Shown: positions 34,060 to 41,625 of the stretch, in pieces
Position numbering within the stretch: position 1 is the stretch's first letter
Layout: every line of letters begins with the position of its first letter
The notes under the pieces: generated by a model
The model's input: the letters and a program-made list of their open reading frames with translations, nothing else
Database searches by the model: none
What the model was told of the DNA's origin: nothing
Made by a program: the position numbers and the translations under genes
Assembly (NCBI RefSeq): GCF_019710745.1
Contig: NZ_JAHKJW010000027.1
Coordinates: 1 to 64,000 of the forward strand
Length of the DNA: 64,000 nt
Direction of reading: 5' to 3'
Source of the DNA: Streptomyces beigongshangae
GTDB taxonomy: Bacteria; Actinomycetota; Actinomycetes; Streptomycetales; Streptomycetaceae

Positions 34060-34455
34060 CTACTCGGCTCCGTCGGACCCGTCGGACCCGTCGGCCTGGT
34101 GGCGCCGGGCACGCTCGTTGTGCCAGTTCACGGCCGTATCGATCTGCTGGTCCGTCAGTCCGGTCTCGCGTCGCAACTGCTTGGGTTTGATCCCGTTCGG
34201 ATAGGAGCGCATCGCGCGGGCGATCTTGCCTGCCCACAACTCCGGCTCGGAGTAGGGCCGCTCCGCGTACTGCCGCTGTAGCTCCGTGAGGTGGTCGGGC
34301 GAGCACACGGTCACCAGTCGTTTGCCGTCCATCTTCGGGTCGCTGGTGTGGATGGCGGAGGAGTCGTCGACAAGCGCCAGCAGCTCCGTCTCCTCGTCCA
34401 GCGGGTGCCCGCAGAGATCACAGATGTCCGGGAGCGAGCTTTCGTCCGGTTCCAT
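34060..34455 (-). CDS. hypothetical protein with CxxC motif (transposon cargo)
   Basis: A 131-residue acidic protein. Residues 12-16 carry CDLC, and a further Cys at about 51 lies before a His (VTVCSPDHL), so a zinc site is possible near the front. The middle (LQRQYAERPYSEPELWAGKI) and the part after it (GIKPKQLRRETGLTDQQIDT) look like a helix-turn-helix. The tail is Asp/Ser-rich. It reads toward the left end of the transposon. Function unknown. A small DNA-binding regulator is the best guess from the second half. Confidence 0.6.
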   Translation of the reverse strand: MEPDESSLPDICDLCGHPLDEETELLALVDDSSAIHTSDPKMDGKRLVTVCSPDHLTELQRQYAERPYSEPELWAGKIARAMRSYPNGIKPKQLRRETGLTDQQIDTAVNWHNERARRHQADGSDGSDGAE

Positions 34456-34594
34456 ACCGACGGTCTACCCCGCCCCGCAGGCCCGGTGGAGATGTTTCGC
34501 GGTTTCGTCGCTTGCCGAAAAAACAACGCTAAGCGGCTGCGGGCCAGCTCAGGGCGGCCTCAGCACTCCCTGCGGCGCTGGTCGTTAGTCGGTC

Positions 34595-34972
34595 ATGACT
34601 ACTGATCAGACCGCTGACCCGGCCGGGGATGTCTTCGACGCCCCGGATCACGCCGACGAGGGATGGCAGCACGCGGACCTGGTGGACCTGCGGCCCGGCC
34701 CGATCGGCGCGGTCGCCGTCGCGGTGACGCACGAGCGCCTCAGCGAGCAGTGCGACGTGACCCTGTATCTCGACCCGGAGTCGGCGGAGCACGGCTACCG
34801 CGTACGCGCCGCCTACACCGACTGCGACGAACCGGGTAACGGCGAGGCCCAGCACGCCGACCTCGGCAGTGTCGAGGTCCTGCGGATCTCCGGGTACGGC
34901 ACGTGGGCCCAGCAGGGCCTCGCCGCCGCCCTGCGCACGGCGGCCGACCTGCTGGAGAAGGCCGGGAGCTGA
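34595..34972 (+). CDS. hypothetical protein (transposon cargo)
   Basis: A 125-residue acidic protein starting MTTDQTADPAGDVF, with a probable alpha/beta fold (GPIGAVAVAVTHERLSEQCD, VTLYLDPESAEHGYRVRAAY) and a C-terminal helix. There is no clear ribosome site, so it could be leaderless. Codon use is fully Streptomyces-like. I do not recognise the family and the neighbours give no hint beyond their place in the transposon. Confidence 0.6.
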   Translation: MTTDQTADPAGDVFDAPDHADEGWQHADLVDLRPGPIGAVAVAVTHERLSEQCDVTLYLDPESAEHGYRVRAAYTDCDEPGNGEAQHADLGSVEVLRISGYGTWAQQGLAAALRTAADLLEKAGS

Positions 34973-35086
34973 CCCGGCCCCGAAGAGCGTTGTCTTCGCA
35001 GGCCACGGCTACGGGTGCACCGTGGACGGCCAACACCGTAACCAAGGCGCAAAGCCGCCTCAGCGCCCCGACTACACTCCGACTTC

Positions 35087-35308
35087 ATGACGACGATCTA
35101 CAAGACCCAGGAGTGGAAAGGCCACGGGAAGCAGAACTACTACTGGAACGAGTACAGGCTCGAAGGCGACACCGTCGTCAAGTACAAGTGCCACCGGCAG
35201 AAGTTCTTCGACGGCGATGAGAACACCTGGCAGCAGGACGAATCGTTCCAGGAGTCCTGGGGAATTGACGAGCCGAGCATGCCCGACTGGCTGAGGCGGT
35301 ATCTCTGA
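35087..35308 (+). CDS. small hypothetical protein, probably leaderless (transposon cargo)
   Basis: A 73-residue protein rich in Lys, Tyr and Trp (MTTIYKTQEWKGHGKQNYYW at the start, PSMPDWLRRYL at the end). A TACACT -10 box at 35072-35077 lies about nine bases before the ATG and there is no ribosome site, which fits a leaderless transcript. The composition is unlike its Ala/Arg-rich neighbours and suggests an origin outside the host lineage. Function unknown. Confidence 0.55.
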   Translation: MTTIYKTQEWKGHGKQNYYWNEYRLEGDTVVKYKCHRQKFFDGDENTWQQDESFQESWGIDEPSMPDWLRRYL

Positions 35309-35331
35309 TCGCGGGTGTCGGGGGTCCAGCC

Positions 35332-35366
35332 AAGGTGAGCCCAAAAGCCGCCACGGGATGATCTTG
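35332..35366. repeat. 35-bp direct repeat, copy 1
   Basis: The copy contains AGCCCAAAA and GATGATCTTG blocks. It matches 35549-35583 at about 28 of 35 positions, in the same orientation. The two copies bracket the resolvase C-terminal remnant. Confidence 0.55.
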
Positions 35367-35367
35367 G

Positions 35368-35538
35368 TCAGCTGGTAGCCCCGAGGCTGTTGACGCGGTT
35401 CGCGTACTCGCGGCGGGCCTTGCGCTGTGCCGGGATCGCTGCGGCGTTGTCGAGCGGCTGGCAGCGGTCGAGGAGTTGGCGATGTATCGCCGGGATGGCG
35501 CTGACGCGCAGGGTGTAGCCCTGGCCGCGCCGTACGGT
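35368..35538 (-). pseudogene. duplicated C-terminal fragment of the serine resolvase
   Basis: Fifty-six codons (TVRRGQGYTLRVSAIPAIHR through PAQRKARREYANRVNSLG) match the last 56 residues of the resolvase at 37834-38751 (TVRRGQGFTLRVPAAPSVHR, PAQRKARREYANRVNALG), with high DNA identity. The catalytic and dimerisation parts are absent. It is not a local tandem duplicate: 2.3 kb with two other genes separates the copies. It is flanked by 35-bp direct repeats. It is probably the scar of a recombination between related transposons. Confidence 0.7.
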
Positions 35539-35548
35539 GGGGTAGCGC

Positions 35549-35583
35549 CGAGGTAAGCCCAAAAGGAGCCATGAAATGATCTT
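35549..35583. repeat. 35-bp direct repeat, copy 2
   Basis: Same orientation as 35332-35366, sharing GCCCAAAAG and ATGATCTTG blocks. On the minus strand both copies read KII-W--LG-P, so they may derive from coding sequence. Confidence 0.55.
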
Positions 35584-35670
35584 GAAGACGGGCGTGGCTT
35601 GGCACAGCGGCGGATGTGAGTGAGAACGAGCATCGTCGGGTGCGCACCTGGTTCCTGGCACACTCGGGCC

Positions 35671-35811
35671 ATGACCAACCGCTCCACCTGTCGCCACGGG
35701 CACGAATACGACGAGACCGATGCCAAGGCTGTCGACTACCACACGGAACCGGTCCACTGTAATGGGCGGCGGACTTGCCGATGCCAGGGCCGCCCCAGTT
35801 GCTACCCGTGA
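35671..35811 (+). CDS. tiny Cys/His-rich protein (transposon cargo)
   Basis: A 46-residue frame starting MTNRSTCRHGHEYDETDAKA and ending RTCRCQGRPSCYP, with five Cys and four His that could hold a metal. CACACT about eight bases before the ATG could serve as a -10 box for a leaderless transcript. Short length makes this tentative. The stretch 35812-36152 that follows holds an inverted repeat copy (36018-36055) and no gene I can support. Confidence 0.4.
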   Translation: MTNRSTCRHGHEYDETDAKAVDYHTEPVHCNGRRTCRCQGRPSCYP

Positions 35812-36017
35812 GGTGACTCCTTCTGTTTCTGCTCTGCGCATTGATCCCGGGGTCTGCCCCCTGTGTGCCGAGTAGGAACGGTCCAGGAAGCCGGTGTTGC
35901 TGTCAGACGTTTTGACAGGCCGAGATCGGCCGAAGCCCTTCGATCCGAAGGTGCCGGTGACCAGCGGAACGGCGGAGGCCTTCGACATCTCCCAGGTCGG
36001 AAGCCCCCTTGGTTTTC

Positions 36018-36055
36018 GGGTGTGAGTAGTTGGCGTACAGGAAGTCCCTGTGAGA
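36018..36055 (-). repeat. 38-bp repeat, copy A
   Basis: Read on the minus strand it matches 37781-37818 at 34 of 38 positions. It encodes SHRDFLYANYSHP in the same frame as the other copy encodes SHRDFLYANYLHP. Confidence 0.65.
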
Positions 36056-36152
36056 TTGATCTTGCTTGGCTCGCGTACAGCTCGACCGTGAGTTGCTCGG
36101 AGGCTTCGAGGAAGAAGAGCCGCTCCAAGGCGCGTCGGCACCTCGGCGAATG

Positions 36153-37457
36153 CTATGGCCGATGCGGGTCTGAGCCCGGCTGCTGTCGTTGCTCTGTGGC
36201 CCCTCGGACCTCGGGCACAAACTCACCCGTGTGCGGACGAGCGAACCCGATCTCGATGCGGTCCTCCGTGACCTGGATCCTTGTCGCCCCTGGCTTGAGC
36301 AGGGAACCGGTCCGGCCCATGAGCGGGTTGCCGGGGCGGGGTATCACCCAGATGTCATCTGGCGGAGGAGCCCACCCTGGAGTGTTCGTCTTCTCAGGCT
36401 GGGGATAGATGACGGTCTGTAGTTTGTCGACGATGACTGGCTCTTCACCGACCATGATTGTCTCCTGGTCAGGGGCAGGGCGTTTTGCGGCGTTGAGACG
36501 TGCGAGGGCAAGAGCGATGTCGACTTCAGTACCCTTGAGGCCGGTCTCGGCACTGTCTGGACTCGGCATCTTCTTATCGTCGGCCCCGAGACGCTCCTCA
36601 CAGGCCTGGGTGGCGGACTCATTGCCGCCTGCGTACTCCCACGCCTGTATGGCGAGGGCGCCGCCGACCTGGCCGAGGAACATTCCGAAGATTCCGGCGC
36701 CGAACAAGGCTCCCGGCGGTCCTGCCGCACTGCCGATCAATGCGCCGATCTCCACGCCGATCATGGTCCCGACACCGGCGCCAGCAATCACGACGAAGCT
36801 GCCCGCAACCTCCCCGAAGGCCTGGCAGAATCCTTCGACGTCGCTGTCCGTTGAACGGTCCGCAATGCTGCTGGCGAAGGCATTGAAGACAGGGCCGCCC
36901 GCTCCATAGCCGAACCCTCCGACTCCGCCCATGCCCGCGTTGACGCCACCCAGCCAGGACTCCGTGGAGTTGAGCATGTTCTGCACGGCGTCCGTTTCGT
37001 AGAAGCGCAGTCGGCCACTGAAGCGGTCGACGACAGGGAAGGCGGCCGTGCCTCCCGCAACCAGCCCCTTGATCGGCGAGTTGCGTAGGACCCCCGTAAG
37101 TCGCTCCAGTGTTGTGCGGTGACGACCGTTTTCCAGACCGAAGAGGCCAGAGAGGAGAGGTGCCTCTAAGCCGTCGACCCCGACCGACTCCAGAAAGTCC
37201 GCCATGTCCTCCATCATGACGGCAAGGTCTTGGTGCTTGAGCGCCATCTGATCGGCCATCATCGAGCCGAGCGCGTTCTCGTACGCGAGTGCCGCTTTGC
37301 TGTCGGCGATCGCAGGGTCCAGCACCTCAAAACTTTTTGGCCGTTGCCCTGTAGCGACGAGGTGGAGTTCCCTGAGGCGCCACCAGCGTTCAGGTGACCG
37401 ATGCCTGAAGATCAGAATCCTGCGCTTCTCCGATGACGAATCAACCGTTACAGCCAT
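36153..37457 (-). CDS. hypothetical protein with glycine-zipper membrane segment (transposon cargo)
   Basis: A 434-residue protein of unknown family. The front is charged (RRILIFRHRSPERWWRLREL). The middle, about residues 175-275, is strikingly Gly/Ala-rich: GGVNAGMGGVGGFGYGAGGP, then SFVVIAGAGVGTMIGVEIGA and AAGPPGALFGAGIFGMFLGQ. It looks like one or two glycine-zipper membrane hairpins. The C-terminal 130 residues are soluble and Pro-rich. Codon use is less GC-biased than in the neighbours. Glycine-zipper hairpins occur in pore-forming and phage or conjugation proteins, but nothing here proves such a role. Confidence 0.65.
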   Translation of the reverse strand: MAVTVDSSSEKRRILIFRHRSPERWWRLRELHLVATGQRPKSFEVLDPAIADSKAALAYENALGSMMADQMALKHQDLAVMMEDMADFLESVGVDGLEAPLLSGLFGLENGRHRTTLERLTGVLRNSPIKGLVAGGTAAFPVVDRFSGRLRFYETDAVQNMLNSTESWLGGVNAGMGGVGGFGYGAGGPVFNAFASSIADRSTDSDVEGFCQAFGEVAGSFVVIAGAGVGTMIGVEIGALIGSAAGPPGALFGAGIFGMFLGQVGGALAIQAWEYAGGNESATQACEERLGADDKKMPSPDSAETGLKGTEVDIALALARLNAAKRPAPDQETIMVGEEPVIVDKLQTVIYPQPEKTNTPGWAPPPDDIWVIPRPGNPLMGRTGSLLKPGATRIQVTEDRIEIGFARPHTGEFVPEVRGATEQRQQPGSDPHRP

Positions 37458-37780
37458 GACAACCGCCCGATTTTCGTTCGGTCCGGGACCATCGGGGCCA
37501 GGCAGGCGCTCAATCCGACGGTCAGGGGTGGGGGGTGCACCTTACGCTCGACGGATGGGCCCGAGAACTACCCCAACATGCGGAGTTCAGAACTGGGTCT
37601 GGTCGTTCATGCCACACTCCTCGCGCGGCTTGCCCCACGCGCACCACAGGCATGGCGCGCATCGGAGCGCACCCAATCCGCATCAAATCCTGTCGTGCGG
37701 ATGAGGCGTCATGTCTACAGCGTGGCTGCGGGCACTTACGACAGTGCCGCCTACTGGAGTCCGACACCATGCCGAGAGCG

Positions 37781-37818
37781 TCTCACCGGGATTTCCTGTA
37801 CGCCAACTACTTACATCC
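37781..37818 (+). repeat. 38-bp repeat, copy B, downstream of the resolvase gene
   Basis: Partner of 36018-36055 in opposite orientation. The four differences are one synonymous Arg change, two third-position changes and one Leu/Ser change, a coding-type pattern. The stretch 37458-37780 before it shows no supportable gene. Confidence 0.65.
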
Positions 37819-37833
37819 GGTTTTGAAGGCGCG

Positions 37834-38751
37834 CTACGGGGTCTCGGTCCCGAGGGCGTTGACGCGGTTCGCGTACTCGCGCCGGGCCTTGCGCTGGGCA
37901 GGGATTGCCGAGGGGGCGTCGAGCGGCTGGCTGCGGCCGAGGAGTTGGCGGTGGACCGAGGGCGCCGCGGGGACGCGGAGTGTGAAGCCCTGGCCGCGCC
38001 GTACGGTCACGCCCTGGTCGAGCGCGGCCCGCTCGGCGGGCTCCAGTTCGGCCGCGCGCAGGAAGTCGGCGACCTTGCCCGGCATGTCGAGGGTGACCGG
38101 CAGTTCTGGGGCCGAGACGTCCTGGTGGTCAGCTGTGTGCTCGGGCATGAGGTCGGCGACGGCCGTGCGGATGGCGCCGCGGCTGACGTGGTGGTCGCGG
38201 GCCAGACCGGCGATGGACTGGCCGCCCAGGTACCCGGCGCGCACGGCGGCGGCCTTCGCGGCCGTGACGGCCGGGCGGCGCCCGCCCTTGTTGCCCTTGG
38301 CCTCGGCGGCCCGCAGTCCGTCGTAGGTCAGCTCGCGCTGGAGGTCGCGCTGGAGTTCGCCGGCGGCGGCGAGGGTCTGCACCATGAACTTCACGGTGGA
38401 CAGCAGCTCTCCGGTGCGCGGGTGGCGGGCGGTGAGGTCCATCGCGGAGAACGCGCCGTCGTGGATGCGCAGCGCGACCTGGTCGCGGTGGAGGACGTCG
38501 AGCACGTCGAGGATGTGTCCGGTGCCGCGTACGAGGCGGAACATCTCGGAGATGTGCACGGTGTCGCCGGGCCGCGCGTAGGTGAGGAGCTCGCTGAACT
38601 TCGGCCGCTGGAGGGGGTGGAGGCGGCTGGAGGTGCCCGGGTCTTCCTCGAAGACGACCGGGTCCTCGATCCCGGCCTCGGCCAGGACGAGGTTCTGACG
38701 GTCGGTCGACTGCTGGTCGGTCGAGACCCGCTTGTAGACCAGGTTCGCCAC
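37834..38751 (-). CDS. tnpR: serine site-specific recombinase (resolvase)
   Basis: A 305-residue serine recombinase. The catalytic Ser is in LVYKRVSTDQQSTDRQNLVL, and the conserved Arg region is VHISEMFRLVRGTGHILDVL. The E-helix region (ELQRDLQRELTYDGLRAAEA) leads into a helix-turn-helix (YLGGQSIAGLARDHHVSRGA). The last 90 residues are an extension not found in the roughly 185-residue Tn3 TnpR. Its expected role is to resolve cointegrates formed by TnpA. The likely recombination site is the palindrome at 38885-38914 upstream. Part of the extension is duplicated at 35368-35538. Confidence 0.9.
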   Translation of the reverse strand: MANLVYKRVSTDQQSTDRQNLVLAEAGIEDPVVFEEDPGTSSRLHPLQRPKFSELLTYARPGDTVHISEMFRLVRGTGHILDVLDVLHRDQVALRIHDGAFSAMDLTARHPRTGELLSTVKFMVQTLAAAGELQRDLQRELTYDGLRAAEAKGNKGGRRPAVTAAKAAAVRAGYLGGQSIAGLARDHHVSRGAIRTAVADLMPEHTADHQDVSAPELPVTLDMPGKVADFLRAAELEPAERAALDQGVTVRRGQGFTLRVPAAPSVHRQLLGRSQPLDAPSAIPAQRKARREYANRVNALGTETP

Positions 38752-38884
38752 CGAGGAGCCCCTTCCGTACGGAGGATTGGACCCTAGCTGTCGTCAAACC
38801 CTGTCAGCAATCACCATCGGATCTGATTGGATTCGCGGCGCCGCGAACCCCCGGATTGCACGGGTTCATTGGACACGTCGACCT

Positions 38885-38914
38885 CCTGTCGGCAAACGAT
38901 CGTTTGCCGACAGG
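38885..38914. promoter_or_regulatory. perfect 30-bp palindrome, candidate res/operator site
   Basis: Each 15-base arm is CCTGTCGGCAAACGA read inward. The centre dinucleotide is AT, as in crossover sites of serine resolvases. A partial copy of the arm (CCTGTCaGCAAtC) lies at about 38803-38815, between the palindrome and the resolvase start, as expected for an accessory subsite. It could equally be the operator of the divergent region. Confidence 0.55.
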
Positions 38915-38929
38915 CCTGGCTGCCCAGCA

Positions 38930-38976
38930 AGAGATGGCCCCCCACCGCTTCGCCTCGGCGGTGGGGGGCCATCTCT
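38930..38976 (-). terminator. very strong terminator hairpin
   Basis: Two perfectly complementary 19-base arms (38930-38948 and 38958-38976) flank a nine-base loop. It lies 14 bp downstream of the stop of the minus-strand gene at 38990 and would keep its transcript out of the res region and resolvase gene. Confidence 0.75.
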
Positions 38977-38989
38977 GTGCCTTCGTACG

Positions 38990-39415
38990 TTACCGGGAAG
39001 CCCTGCGCGAGGCAGGTCGTCGGGGCGGCCCTCCGAGCGTGGGGAGCCGCTTGGTGTCGAGCGGCCGCAAGACCGTTCCGATCCGACCCTCGATCCTGCG
39101 CACGAGGCCCTCCTCGGTGTCCGCTGCCAGCGGGACGACCATCAGGCGGGTCCATCGCGCGGCGCGTCCGCGCAGTACGTGCTCTTGGACGCGGTCACCG
39201 ACCGAACCCTCGCGGATCGCGCTCCCGGTGTAGCGGATGACGTTCTCGAAGTCGGCGGCGATGTAGACACCCGTCGAGAATTCGTTCCAAGCTCCATCCT
39301 CTGTGATCTGCAGGATCGTCGAGGCGGCCGGGATGCGCCGCAGCAGCGCAGTTCCAGCGAGATCGCACGCGGTGTTGTAGTTCTCCGGAGTGAGCGTGCA
39401 CGTGGAGCGCTTCAT
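38990..39415 (-). CDS. hypothetical protein coupled to the 627-residue cargo gene
   Basis: A 141-residue protein starting MKRSTCTLTPENYNTACDLA. The middle (STGVYIAADFENVIRYTGSA, then RVQEHVLRGRAARWTRLMVV) resembles GIY-YIG-type folds only faintly: I see a Y-TGS segment and a following Arg, but the full motif is not certain. Its ATG overlaps the stop of the upstream gene by 4 bp, so the two proteins are made together and probably act together. A strong terminator follows. Confidence 0.65.
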   Translation of the reverse strand: MKRSTCTLTPENYNTACDLAGTALLRRIPAASTILQITEDGAWNEFSTGVYIAADFENVIRYTGSAIREGSVGDRVQEHVLRGRAARWTRLMVVPLAADTEEGLVRRIEGRIGTVLRPLDTKRLPTLGGPPRRPASRRASR

Positions 39416-41295
39416 CGAGCGTCACCGCTCTCGTCCAGGTCGGCCCGCATCCGGTCGGCCCGGCGGCGGGCGCCCCGCCATTCCGAGACGAGGTCAGTGA
39501 TCTCGACGAGCGTGTTCCGCACGTTGGAGTTGTCGTACCCCTGCGTGTCCACTAGCGCCACGCCGTCCTGGCCGGTCACGTCGCCGACCCGCTGGGCCGC
39601 GTCGAGCAGGTCGTCGAGGCGTGCCTGGAACTCCTTGAGCGCCATCGCGAATCGGTCCTCGGGGCTGGCGTGCGTGATGCCTTCCCCCTCGAACAGGTCG
39701 GCGAGTTCGCGCAGCCGCCCAGGGGTGAGGATGTCGGCGTCCACGATCCGCTTGTCCTGCGGCATGGTGCCCTTGGCCAGCTCCTGCGGGTCCCGTCCCG
39801 CCCGGCCGTCCAGAACGATCTGGCACAGCTGCCGCAGGCCGACGTCGGTCTTGGCCAGCTGCCGCATGATCTGCTGGGGCTCGGTGTTGCTGCCGCGGCC
39901 GCCGAACTCGGAACGGATCAGCAGCTGGGTGCGGCCCCCTACCAGGTGGTAGCTGGCCAGCGCGGCGAGCTCGGCGATGGCCGGCCCGGCGCCTTCTCCA
40001 GCCTGTACGAGCTCGCGAAGCGCCTCGGGCAGCAGGTCGAGCGGGGAGCTGCGGGTCAGCTCGACGCCGCGCAGCACCGACCAGCGCCAGGCCCGGTCGA
40101 GCGACGAGCGCAGGGCGGTGAGCCGCTTGTCCGCGGGGAAGCCCCGCAGAGCGACCTCGGCGGCCAGCTGGGTGCGCTCCTCCAGCTTGGGCTTCGCGCC
40201 GGTGAGATCGACGATCGCCTCGTTCACCGCGCGGGCTTGGCGCTTGTTCGCGTGAGGGTTCAGTGCGCCACAGGCCAGGACGGCGACCTCGTCGGGACGA
40301 AGGTCGTGCTCGCGGTCCGAACCGTCGAGGATGTCGCGGACCCCTTCGGCGGTCATCCCGCTGGGGACGGGCAGCAGACCGCGTTCATAGAGGTTGTCCA
40401 CCGCGGCGTTCGCCTTGGCGTTCAGCGTCGTCGCGGTGGAGAAGTTCATGGGCGGCGCCATGTGGAGATGCGCCACGAACCGCCGACGGGCCCGGTCGAA
40501 CCCCCGAGGGGCCGAGAAGCCGATGACCACCCGGGCATTGGGCATGATCGAGCAGCGGACCTTGCGGGCCTGCTCGTCCGTGACCATGTCGCTTCCAGCC
40601 CACTCCACAAGGTCCCGGAGCAGGTTGGTCGCGCGACGGCTGCCGGGACGCAGGTTCCACGCGACGTCCTTGAACGTGATGCCGAGTCCCTCGTGGCTGG
40701 CCACGGTACGGCCGAAGCCATCCGTGGATTCGAGCCTCGTCACGGCGCCCAAGTCAGTGATCACCCGGACGGCACTCAGCCATCCCGGCGTTTCGATACC
40801 GCGGTCGAGGATGGAGCCGACGTGCGGATTGTTCGCCACCATGTCGGCGATCCGCGGGGCCATGGCGTCGATCAGCTTGTCGGCCGAGTTCATCTCGAAG
40901 GTGAGCAGCGCCTCCCCCTCGACGGCCCCGAACCGAGGCATGCCGATTGTGCCGCGAGCGTGCTCGTCCTCGAACCGGATGTTGTCGGGCGACGGCAGGA
41001 CGCGCCAGGTCACGACATCGAACTCGATGTACTCGAACTCCTCGGAGCCGAAACGCTGCACCTTCGGCGAGCGCAGGGCCCGGCGAAGCTGCTGCTGGTC
41101 GGCAGCAGCGGCGGCCAGCGTCTCGGCCAGCTCCTGGCTCAACCCGGCCGCGATCCCGGCGGCGACGCTCTTGTCGATCACCGCCTGAGAGGCGGGCGGA
41201 CGCAGTCGCTCACCGATCCGTCGGTGATCAACGACGTCCGACTCGATGCTGAAGGAAAGCTGCGGCTCGACGGCCGAAGTGGGTACATGGGACAC
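39412..41295 (-). CDS. large protein of unknown function (transposon cargo)
   Basis: A 627-residue protein. The GTG at 41295 is chosen because GAGGAA lies seven bases before it. No signal peptide or membrane segment is visible. Residues of about 75-170 (RFGSEEFEYIEFDVVTWRVL, IRFEDEHARGTIGMPRFGAV) look like an alpha/beta domain. The middle is mixed and the last 150 residues are helical, ending ARRRADRMRADLDESGDAR. I do not recognise it. It is coupled to the 141-residue gene downstream, and the pair is the largest non-transposition cargo. The 330-bp gap to tnpA (41296-41625) probably holds its promoter. Confidence 0.7.
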   Translation of the reverse strand: MSHVPTSAVEPQLSFSIESDVVDHRRIGERLRPPASQAVIDKSVAAGIAAGLSQELAETLAAAAADQQQLRRALRSPKVQRFGSEEFEYIEFDVVTWRVLPSPDNIRFEDEHARGTIGMPRFGAVEGEALLTFEMNSADKLIDAMAPRIADMVANNPHVGSILDRGIETPGWLSAVRVITDLGAVTRLESTDGFGRTVASHEGLGITFKDVAWNLRPGSRRATNLLRDLVEWAGSDMVTDEQARKVRCSIMPNARVVIGFSAPRGFDRARRRFVAHLHMAPPMNFSTATTLNAKANAAVDNLYERGLLPVPSGMTAEGVRDILDGSDREHDLRPDEVAVLACGALNPHANKRQARAVNEAIVDLTGAKPKLEERTQLAAEVALRGFPADKRLTALRSSLDRAWRWSVLRGVELTRSSPLDLLPEALRELVQAGEGAGPAIAELAALASYHLVGGRTQLLIRSEFGGRGSNTEPQQIMRQLAKTDVGLRQLCQIVLDGRAGRDPQELAKGTMPQDKRIVDADILTPGRLRELADLFEGEGITHASPEDRFAMALKEFQARLDDLLDAAQRVGDVTGQDGVALVDTQGYDNSNVRNTLVEITDLVSEWRGARRRADRMRADLDESGDAR

Positions 41296-41625
41296 GGGAG
41301 TCTTCCTCAGTCTCTCGACCTGCTCACCGATTTGGTAAGCAGAGGGCGAGGGCTTGGACCTGACTCGGCACCGTGCCCCCACCTGCCCTCCCGGCCGGGT
41401 GGCCGTCCAGGGTTGTGGCGCACACCACCCAACTCACCGCTCTTTCAGGACACCCGCCGGTCAATGACGGATGGAGCCTTGGCTCGACCGGGCCACCGGG
41501 ATGGCAACGGCCGTACTGAGCAGATGAACTGACGATGATGCAACTAGCCAAGAAGAGTAGCACCCGGTGCGTCGGGTTGCCGTGACGGTCAGCCACCGTG
41601 GGGCGGCACCGGGGCCGACTGGCGT

